A program made the position numbers and the translations under genes. Source: Microbacterium sp. Root53 (lineage in GTDB: Bacteria; Actinomycetota; Actinomycetes; Actinomycetales; Microbacteriaceae). Taken from it: a stretch of DNA of 39,023 nucleotides. This document shows positions 33,002-39,023 of this stretch, in pieces. How positions within the stretch are numbered: the first letter of the stretch is position 1; each line of letters begins with the position of its first letter. The notes beneath the pieces are model-generated. The model had not been told where the DNA came from and made no database searches. It saw nothing but the letters and a program-made list of their open reading frames with translations. The stretch lies in the NCBI RefSeq assembly GCF_001426925.1, contig NZ_LMFR01000011.1, forward strand, positions 1 through 39,023, given 5' to 3'.

Positions 33002-35358
33002 GGCCGCGCCCCCACGTCGCCGTAGGTCGTGGACCGCTGCCGGAACGGCCGGAACAGCCCGGCGGCGATGCGGCGCGCCTCGGCGAGCGGCAGCTCGAGA
33101 CCGCGCTCCACGCCCGCCCCGGGCAGCACGCGCCCGTCGAGCAGCGTGCCGCCGAGGTCGTCGCCGCCCGAGCGCAGCAGCTCGATCGACATCGGGACGC
33201 CGTGACGCGTCCACGGGATCTGGATGTGCGGGATCGCGCCCGACAGCAGCAGGCGCGAGACGGCCGCCATCGCGCGGTGCTCGTCCAGCGGGCGCCGACC
33301 CGGTACGAGCGGCACGCCGCCGCCCAGGGGCTCGGGGAGCGGGATCGGCACGAACTCAGTGAAGCCGCGCGTGCGCGACTGGATGTCCGCCAGCTCGCGC
33401 AGGTGGGCGATGCGCTCGGCTGCGGTCTCGACGTGCCCGTAGAACAGGACCGAGGTGGAGCGGAAGCCCGCCTCGTGCGCCGCCACGATGTTCTCGCGCC
33501 ACCGGTCGATCTCCAGGTCCCCGGGCGCGACCAGCCGGCGGACCCGCTCGCTGAGCACCTTGACTCCCGTTCCGGGAACGGTGTCCACGCCGCTCTCGCG
33601 CATCGCCGCGAGGGCGCCGGCGAGGCCCCGTCCGGAGCGGTCCGCGAGGTCCGCGACGTCCTGCGGGCGGTACGCGTGCAGGTGCATGCCCGGAGCGGCA
33701 TGCTTGATCGTCCGGGCGATGTCGAGATACGACTCGGCGTCCTCGCTCGGGGCGACGAGGCCCTGGACGCAGATCTCGGTCAGGCCCAGGTCCGCGGCGT
33801 CGCGCGCGATCTCGGCGAGGGCGTCCAGGTCGTACGTGTCGGGCTCGCCGGTCCGGCGCCGGCGGAAGCCCGTGGAGGCGACGTTGCGGTTCGCCACGAT
33901 GGTCAGCGCCTCGCCGACCGTGTACCGCCGCACGTCATCGGCGGTCGCGGCGAGGGCGTCGGCGTCGGCCCCCTCGGCTCGGAGCAGCGCCTCCCATTCC
34001 GCGTCGTCCAGCGTGGACGGCTCGGAGGCGGCGCGGTTCAGCAGGGTCTCGAACGCGCGCGCGGCGCTTCGCGCCGACGCGTCGACCATGGCCCGCGGCT
34101 CCGGACGGACCACGCCGCCGTCGGCGCCCACGCGCGCGAGGCCGTCCGGGCCCGCGAGCGCGTAGGTGGCGGGGCGGATGGCGGGGTCTAGCCACTCGTC
34201 CGCGACATACGGCGGGTGGGCCGTGAGGCGCTCGCGCAGCGTGAAGCCCGACTCCGCCGTGGCGGCCGCGAGGTCGTCGAGATGCGGCCAGGGGCGCTCC
34301 GGGTTGACGTGGTCGGCCGTGAGCGGCGAGACGCCGCCCCAGTCGTCGGCGCCCGCGCGCACCAGGAGGTCGAGCTCCTGCGGGTCGGAGAGGTTCGGCG
34401 GCACCTGGATGCGCATGCCGGGCCCCATCACCAGCCGGGCGACCGCCACGGCGGCCACGTACTCGCGCAGGTCGGCGTCGGGCGCACCCTGCATGGCCGT
34501 GCGGGGCTTCGCGCGGAAGTTCTGCACGATGATCTCCTGCAGATGGCCGTGGCGCGCGTGCGCGTCCCGCAGGGCCACGAGGGACTCCGCGCGGTCGCGC
34601 AGGGTCTCGCCGATGCCGACCAGGATCCCGCTCGTGAACGGGATGCGCGCCGCTCCGGCGTCGTCCAGCAGCCGCAGCCGCACGTCCGGGTCCTTGTCCG
34701 GCGACCCGTAGTGCACCTGCCCGGGCTCCTCGTAGAGCCGGCGGGAGGTCGTCTCGAGCATCACGCCCATGGACGGCGCGACGGGACGCAGCATCGCCAG
34801 CTCGTCCGGCGTCATGATGCCGGGGTTCAGGTGGGGGAGCAGGCCGGTCTCGGCGGTGATGGCCCGCGCCATGTCGGCGACGTACTCGAGCGTGGATCCG
34901 TAGCCGTTCCGGTCCAGCCACGCGCGCGCCTCGGGCCAGCGCTCCTCGGGGCGGTCGCCGAGCGTGAGCAGCGCCTCCTTGCAGCCGAGGGCCTGCCCCT
35001 GCCGGGCGACGGCGAGCACCTGCTCGCGCGACATGTACTCGGGCTTGCGCTGCCGCAGCAGCTGACCGGGGGTGTCGACGAACACGCAGTAGTGGCAGCG
35101 GTCGCGGCACAGGGTGGTGAGCGGGATGAAGACCTTGCGCGAGTACGTCATGACGCCCGGCCGCCCGATCCGCTCCAGGCCGGCGTCGCGCACGCGCGCC
35201 GCGGCGGCCAGCAGGCGGTCCAGGGCCTCGTCCGTCGCCCCGAGCAGCGCCTCGGCGTCGGCGGCGTCGATCCGCGCGCTGTGCTCGGCGCGACCGAGCG
35301 CGGCCGCGAGTGCGGAGGCGTCCGAGCCGGCGACGGGTGGGGGATCGAGCAGCGTCAC
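32998..35358 (-). CDS. cofGH: FO synthase, CofG-CofH fusion with degenerate CofH half
   Basis: FO synthase makes the deazaflavin core of F420 from a ribityl-uracil and tyrosine. The 786-residue fusion starts at a GTG (MTLLDPPPVAG). The CofG half is complete: radical-SAM cluster Cys84, Cys88, Cys91 in CRDRCHYC, and GYGSTLEYVADMA. The CofH half runs from about 470 and keeps HLHAYRPQDV, VPGTGVKVLSERVR, STSVLFYGHVE and HIQIPWTRHG. Where CofH should show CxxxCxxC after VANRNV, this protein reads ASTGFRRRRTGEPDTY (residues 493-508), about ten residues shorter and with no Cys in any frame. The first gene of a four-gene operon; the second half may be inactive or altered in role. Confidence 0.9.
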   Translation of the reverse strand: MTLLDPPPVAGSDASALAAALGRAEHSARIDAADAEALLGATDEALDRLLAAAARVRDAGLERIGRPGVMTYSRKVFIPLTTLCRDRCHYCVFVDTPGQLLRQRKPEYMSREQVLAVARQGQALGCKEALLTLGDRPEERWPEARAWLDRNGYGSTLEYVADMARAITAETGLLPHLNPGIMTPDELAMLRPVAPSMGVMLETTSRRLYEEPGQVHYGSPDKDPDVRLRLLDDAGAARIPFTSGILVGIGETLRDRAESLVALRDAHARHGHLQEIIVQNFRAKPRTAMQGAPDADLREYVAAVAVARLVMGPGMRIQVPPNLSDPQELDLLVRAGADDWGGVSPLTADHVNPERPWPHLDDLAAATAESGFTLRERLTAHPPYVADEWLDPAIRPATYALAGPDGLARVGADGGVVRPEPRAMVDASARSAARAFETLLNRAASEPSTLDDAEWEALLRAEGADADALAATADDVRRYTVGEALTIVANRNVASTGFRRRRTGEPDTYDLDALAEIARDAADLGLTEICVQGLVAPSEDAESYLDIARTIKHAAPGMHLHAYRPQDVADLADRSGRGLAGALAAMRESGVDTVPGTGVKVLSERVRRLVAPGDLEIDRWRENIVAAHEAGFRSTSVLFYGHVETAAERIAHLRELADIQSRTRGFTEFVPIPLPEPLGGGVPLVPGRRPLDEHRAMAAVSRLLLSGAIPHIQIPWTRHGVPMSIELLRSGGDDLGGTLLDGRVLPGAGVERGLELPLAEARRIAAGLFRPFRQRSTTYGDVGARP

Positions 35359-35466
35359 CGCTTCAGTCTCGCACCGCGTGCGAGGGCCGGGGCTGGGATG
35401 CCGATCGTCATCATCCTGTGAGGCGCGGCGCCTGGAGGCGGGCGGCGCGCCTGGCAGGATGGAGCC

Positions 35467-35832
35467 ATGGTGACCCTGCTGCTCGACCAGGCGCAGCTGG
35501 AGATCGTGCTCACGCGCACGGAGCGCGTGCTCGCCGCCCAGCGTGAAGACATCCGGATCGACCGCGCGTCGATCGCGAAGCTGCAGCTCACGGACGAGCC
35601 GACGACGTGGATCCGCGGCGTGCGCGCCCCCGGCACCCACCTGCCGCGGCTGCTGTCGATCGGCACGTGGCGCTCGGCGCAGGGCAGGGACTTCGTGGCG
35701 GTGCGCCACGGCCGTCCAGGCGTGGTCATCGACCTCGAGGGCGACGAGCGCTTCTCGCGCCTGATCCTCTCGACCCGTCACGGTCTCAAGCTCGCGCAGG
35801 CCCTTCAGCTGGACGACGGCGCCGAGGCGTAG
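35467..35832 (+). CDS. conserved small protein of unknown function
   Basis: The 121-residue soluble protein has an N-terminal part (LDQAQLEIVLTRTERVLAAQ) and a beta-rich remainder with IRGVRAPGTHLPRLLSIGTW and VVIDLEGDERFSRLILST. The pattern of short strands ending in a helix suggests a PH-like or photosystem-PRC-like small barrel, but I do not recognise a named family. CAGGAT 6 nt before the ATG may be the -10 box of a leaderless message. It is divergent from cofGH and convergent with the ABC ATPase gene. Confidence 0.7.
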   Translation: MVTLLLDQAQLEIVLTRTERVLAAQREDIRIDRASIAKLQLTDEPTTWIRGVRAPGTHLPRLLSIGTWRSAQGRDFVAVRHGRPGVVIDLEGDERFSRLILSTRHGLKLAQALQLDDGAEA

Positions 35833-35855
35833 CCCCGGCGCGCCCCGACCGGGGC

Positions 35856-37625
35856 TCAGCCGTGGTGCTCGTGGTGCGGGTGCTCGTGGTCCTCGTGCGA
35901 GTGCTCGTGGTGCTCGCTCTCGCCCTGGTCCTCGCCGCCCTCCGAGGCGGCCGCCTCGGCCTCGGCCGCCTCGGCGCGGATCGCGGCGATGACGTCGTAC
36001 GCCTGGGTGGGCGTGTCATAGGGCGCGGGGGAGTCCGACTCGGTCGCGGCGATCGACTCGAGCACGTCCTGCGTCTCGGCGCCGGCCGACGCGTCGTCCT
36101 GGTCGTCCGCGTCGCCCTCGCGGCGGAAGGCCGCGAGGAAGGAGTCGAACACGTCGCCGGGCACGTCCTCGCGCTCGGCGGGGGCGCCCGTGCCGTAGAG
36201 TTCGTCCTCGGCCGTCTGCGCCTCGTCGCCGGGCGCCAGCAGGCTGTCGAAGTCCTGGTCGTCCGGCAGGTCGATGACCGTGTCGGCGGTCTCGATGGGG
36301 TCCGGGTCGTCCGCGTCCTCCGCGGCGGGGTGCGGGATCTCGTCCTCCGACGGCGTCGGGAGCCAGCCGGGCGTCGGCTGCTCGCCGGGCAGGGAGGCGG
36401 CGATCAGCTCGGCCTCGCCGGCCACGACGTCCTTCTCGACCTCGGGGAGCGGCAGGCGCAGGAACGCCAGCGGGTCGCCATGCAGGGCAGATGCGGCGGG
36501 AGCGGCGTCGGCGGGCGCGCCCTCGGCTTCGTTGTCCTCGTCCGTGAGCGGCTGCTCGTCGACCGCGACCTCCGAGTCGGCCGTGGCGGGGGCGAACAGC
36601 TCGTCCACGGGCTCGACCTGTGCTCCCGCCTCGTCGACGGCGGGCGGCTCGGCCGCGGGCGCCGGGGCGACCGGAGCCTCCGCGGCGTCCGTCGGCTCGC
36701 TTGCCGCAGGAGTCGTGGTCTCGGCGGGCGCGGTCCAGGTGCCGTCGATGATCCGGATGTACACGTCCTCGAGGGTGTGCTGCTTCAGCTGCAGCGTCGA
36801 GAGCGGGATGCCCGCCTCGGCCGCGATCCCGCCGATCTGCGCCGTGGTCGCGGCCGGCACGGTGAAGCCGGCGCGCTTCAGCTCGAAGTCGATGCCGCGC
36901 GAGCGCAGCGCCTCGCTCAGGCCGGCCCGGTCGGGCGAGTCCACCGTCACGGCGGCGTCGATGTCGGCCAGCTTCTCGATGCCGCCGCTGAACAGCAGGC
37001 GGCCCTGGGAGATGATCAGGATGTCGTCGGCGACCTGCTCGACCTCGCTGAGGACGTGCGACGACATCAGCACCGTGCGGCCCTCGTCGGCCAGGCGGCG
37101 CATCAGCAGGCGGATCCAGCGGATGCCCTCGGGGTCGAGTCCGTTGGCGGGCTCGTCGAAGATCAGCACGCCGGGGTCGCCCAGCAGCGCCTCGGCGACG
37201 CCCAGTCGCTGACGCATGCCGAACGAGAACCCGCCGATGCGCATGTCCGCGGCACCGGTGAGGCCGACGATGTCGAGGACCTCGGCGACACGGGTCGCGG
37301 GGATGCCCACCTGGCGGGCCGCGGCGTGGAGGTGCCGCGTCGCGGTGCGGCGCGGCCGGTACTGGACGTTCTCGAGCACCGCGCCGACCTCGCGGCGGGG
37401 CTGCGACAGGCGCGCGTACGGCACGCCGCCGATCAGGGCCGCGCCCTGCGTCGGGCGGATCTCGCCCAGCAGGATGCGCAGCGTCGTCGACTTGCCGGCG
37501 CCGTTCGGGCCGACGAAGCCGGTCACGGCTCCCGGCTCGACGCGCGCGGTGAAGTCCGATACGGCGGTGATGTCTCCGAAGAGCTTGGTGACCCCGCGGA
37601 ACTCCAGGACCTTGCCTTCGGTCAT
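35856..37625 (-). CDS. ABC transporter ATP-binding protein with long acidic, His-rich C-terminal extension
   Basis: Residues 1-295 are a BcrA-type ATPase: Walker A GPNGAGKST (39-47), signature FSFGMRQRL (133-141), Walker B GVLIFDEPANGLDPE (152-166), H-loop His190. Residues 296-589 are an extension not usual for the family: Ala/Pro/Glu/Asp-rich, probably disordered, with many EE/DD runs, and ending EHHEHSHEDHEHPHHEHHG, 10 His in the last 21. Such a tail can bind Zn2+, Ni2+ or Co2+. AGGGGGAG precedes the ATG at 37625. No permease gene adjoins on this strand, so the membrane partner is elsewhere. Whether the tail senses metal, tethers the ATPase or has another use is open. Confidence 0.85.
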   Translation of the reverse strand: MTEGKVLEFRGVTKLFGDITAVSDFTARVEPGAVTGFVGPNGAGKSTTLRILLGEIRPTQGAALIGGVPYARLSQPRREVGAVLENVQYRPRRTATRHLHAAARQVGIPATRVAEVLDIVGLTGAADMRIGGFSFGMRQRLGVAEALLGDPGVLIFDEPANGLDPEGIRWIRLLMRRLADEGRTVLMSSHVLSEVEQVADDILIISQGRLLFSGGIEKLADIDAAVTVDSPDRAGLSEALRSRGIDFELKRAGFTVPAATTAQIGGIAAEAGIPLSTLQLKQHTLEDVYIRIIDGTWTAPAETTTPAASEPTDAAEAPVAPAPAAEPPAVDEAGAQVEPVDELFAPATADSEVAVDEQPLTDEDNEAEGAPADAAPAASALHGDPLAFLRLPLPEVEKDVVAGEAELIAASLPGEQPTPGWLPTPSEDEIPHPAAEDADDPDPIETADTVIDLPDDQDFDSLLAPGDEAQTAEDELYGTGAPAEREDVPGDVFDSFLAAFRREGDADDQDDASAGAETQDVLESIAATESDSPAPYDTPTQAYDVIAAIRAEAAEAEAAASEGGEDQGESEHHEHSHEDHEHPHHEHHG

Positions 37626-37805
37626 CCGCTCCCCCTTGTGCGTGAACAGGTTCCCCCTATCTTGACGGAGATCGGGCCGATCCCCCGCATTCGGGAGAGG
37701 AGGATGCGCCGATCCGCCGCGGAATCCCCGCCATCCCGGGGGTCGTGACCCGGTCCCCGGGGCCTTGTGGGCGCACCGGTCCCGGGCGCGCCGACGGGCC
37801 GGGGG

Positions 37806-37811
37806 TAACGT
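37806..37811 (+). promoter_or_regulatory. -10 box of a leaderless promoter for the acyl-CoA hydrolase gene
   Basis: TAACGT is followed by exactly 7 nt and the GTG start at 37819, with no ribosome-binding site. This is the fourth clear case of this spacing in the window. Confidence 0.5.
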
Positions 37812-37818
37812 GGGGCGC

Positions 37819-38907
37819 GTGAGCTTCGAGACCTCCGACCCCCGTGTCCTCGCCCACCGCGAGGGCGGGCTCGGCACCATCACGCTCAACCGCCCGGAGG
37901 CCATCAACGCCCTCGACCTCGGCATGATCCATGCCATCCACGGTGTCCTCGACGCGTGGCGGGACGACTCCGACGTGCAGGTCGTGCTGTTCGACGCGGC
38001 GGGGGACCGGGGCTTCTGCGCGGGCGGAGAGGTGCGGCGCCTGCACTCGGCGATCGTGCAGGGGGATCTGGCGGAGGCCGAGCGCTTCTTCCGCGACGAG
38101 TACGCCATGAACGCGGCGATCGACGAGTACCCGAAGCCGGTCGTGGCCTTCGCGGACGGCGTCACGATGGGCGGCGGGATCGGGATCGCCGGGCACGCGG
38201 ACATCCGGATCGTGACCGAGACCTCCAAGCTCGCCATGCCCGAGACCCGGATCGGATTCACGCCCGACGTCGGCGGATCCTGGCTGCTGGGCCGCGCGCC
38301 GGGTCGCCTCGGCGAGTTCCTAGCCCTGACCAGCACCGTCATGGGGCCCGCGGACGCGATCCACGCGGGTCTCGCGGACCACTTCGTGCCCGTCGAGAAC
38401 CTGCCGTCGCTGCATGAGGCGCTGACGACCCGCGCCGATCCCTCGACGCCGACCGAGCTGGTGCTGCTGTTCGACGAGACCCTCGAGGCCGGGCCGATCG
38501 AGCGGGCGCGGGAGTGGATCGACGAGGCCTTCGCGGCCGACACCCTCCCCGAGATCGTCGAGCGCCTGCAGTCGCTGCGCGACCGGGGCGTCGGAGAGGG
38601 TGAGCCCGTCAGCCCCGCGCTCGCACTGGAGGCCCTCGCGGAGCGGTCGCCCGTCGCGCTCGTCGTGACGCTGGGCGCGGTGCGCTCCGCCCGTGCGCTC
38701 CGCGGGCTGCGCCCGGCGCTCGAGCAGGAGTTCGCGCTCGTCTCGTGGTTCATGGCGACGCAGCCGGACATGCCCGAGGGCATCCGGGCGCAGCTGGTCG
38801 ACAAGGACCGCTCGCCGAAGTGGAACCCGGCGTCCATCGCGGAGGTGTCGCCCGAGGTCGTCGGCGAGGCGTTCACGTTCCACGTGCAGCGGCCCCTGTT
38901 CGACTGA
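37819..38907 (+). CDS. 3-hydroxyisobutyryl-CoA hydrolase (enoyl-CoA hydratase superfamily)
   Basis: The 362-residue crotonase-fold enzyme hydrolyses 3-hydroxyisobutyryl-CoA in valine breakdown. The oxyanion-hole segments are GDRGFCAGGEVRRL and DGVTMGGGIGIAGHADIRI; the catalytic Glu/Asp region is MPETRIGFTPDVGGSWLL. The extra C-terminal portion (LPEIVERLQSL; LRPALEQEFALVSWFM; IRAQLVDKDRSPKWNPASI) separates this subfamily from plain enoyl-CoA hydratases. KDRSPKWNP is nearly diagnostic. The GTG at 37819 is chosen from the leaderless promoter just ahead and the family start SFETSDPRV. An IS481 element begins 18 bp after its stop, so any downstream operon partner is cut off. Confidence 0.9.
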   Translation: MSFETSDPRVLAHREGGLGTITLNRPEAINALDLGMIHAIHGVLDAWRDDSDVQVVLFDAAGDRGFCAGGEVRRLHSAIVQGDLAEAERFFRDEYAMNAAIDEYPKPVVAFADGVTMGGGIGIAGHADIRIVTETSKLAMPETRIGFTPDVGGSWLLGRAPGRLGEFLALTSTVMGPADAIHAGLADHFVPVENLPSLHEALTTRADPSTPTELVLLFDETLEAGPIERAREWIDEAFAADTLPEIVERLQSLRDRGVGEGEPVSPALALEALAERSPVALVVTLGAVRSARALRGLRPALEQEFALVSWFMATQPDMPEGIRAQLVDKDRSPKWNPASIAEVSPEVVGEAFTFHVQRPLFD

Positions 38908-38919
38908 CCCATCGCCCTA

Positions 38920-38925
38920 CCTAGA
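38920..38925. promoter_or_regulatory. IS481-type target site NCTAGN
   Basis: CCTAGA directly precedes the TGT end of the IS481-family element. Bordetella IS481 is known to insert at NCTAGN and duplicate those 6 bp, so this is probably the left copy of the duplication; the right copy is outside the window. Confidence 0.5.
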
Positions 38926-39023
38926 TGTACTCGGTCATGAGGTTGGTGACACCCGGCTGATCGGGGGTCGGCCGCCGCAGGCGGTGTGTGGTCGAGCGTA
39001 GTTGTAGTGCTCGAGCCAGGGCG
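38926..39023 (-). mobile_element. IS481-family insertion sequence, right end only
   Basis: The element begins TGTACTCGGTCATGAGG, a terminal sequence of the IS481 kind. It holds the end of a minus-strand transposase (38935-39023; TGA at 38935-38937) with the tail WLEHYNYARPHTACGGRPP, the integrase-core C-terminal signature of this family. Only about 28 residues lie within the window, so intactness is unknown. Confidence 0.85.

Noticed and set aside
35870..35935. Repeated GTGCTC-like units suggesting a tandem repeat or CRISPR
   Set aside because: They are His/Glu codons of the ABC ATPase tail on the minus strand; no fixed unit length and no spacers.

Overview
This window is GC-rich actinobacterial DNA, most likely from a Microbacteriaceae genome close to Microbacterium. 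The reasons are the strong G/C bias at third codon positions, GTG and TTG starts, leaderless promoters with a TANNNT -10 box exactly 7 nt before the start codon, an F420 biosynthesis operon, a HAIR-like heat-shock operator before clpB, and the gene content. Species identity is an inference. Both ends lie in insertion sequences: the tail of an IS5-family transposase on the left and the tail of an IS481-family element on the right. A draft contig that ends in multicopy elements would look like this.

Layout. Positions 1-2.3 kb: IS5 remnant, a small hypothetical gene, a lipoprotein, and a secreted-type serine protease that has lost its signal peptide. Positions 2.3-7.1 kb: housekeeping and envelope genes (RibD/DHFR-like reductase, CCA-adding enzyme, two GT4 glycosyltransferases, a 41-residue membrane protein). 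Positions 7.1-13.15 kb: an accessory island. It has scrambled IS3 pieces, a TerC-family membrane protein behind a yybP-ykoY (manganese) riboswitch, a small membrane protein, a winged-helix regulator, an SbtA-type bicarbonate permease, and an integrase-like gene split by an intact ISL3 element with a perfect 8-bp target duplication. One 14-bp motif (GAAGT-N4-TTCAC) occurs three times, at the terC promoter and in the regulator/sbtA divergent region, which suggests a single regulon.

Positions 13.2-21.9 kb: GlxA-type regulator, membrane protein, an N-domain-less ClpB, nitroreductase, an ABC-2 exporter pair, a damaged HxlR regulator, exonuclease III and pyrE. Positions 21.9-29.9 kb: a mannoside-catabolism locus in partial decay, with an intact ROK sugar kinase, a GH92 pseudogene of the Gln type known from mannose-1-phosphate-cleaving enzymes, an intact LacI repressor with two operators, the C-terminal stub of a GH5-like hydrolase, and an intact GH38 alpha-mannosidase. 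Positions 29.8-35.4 kb: a tightly overlapping operon for coenzyme F420 (CofGH, a Baeyer-Villiger-type monooxygenase, F420-dependent glucose-6-phosphate dehydrogenase, CofC). In its FO synthase the CofH half has no radical-SAM cysteines. Positions 35.4-38.9 kb: a small conserved gene, an ABC ATPase with a long acidic, histidine-tailed extension, and a 3-hydroxyisobutyryl-CoA hydrolase.

The most unusual items are the cysteine-less CofH domain inside an otherwise well-kept F420 operon, the riboswitch/operator-linked TerC-SbtA cassette on the mobile island, palindromic repeats translated in frame inside two F420-operon proteins, and the decaying Gln-type GH92 locus.
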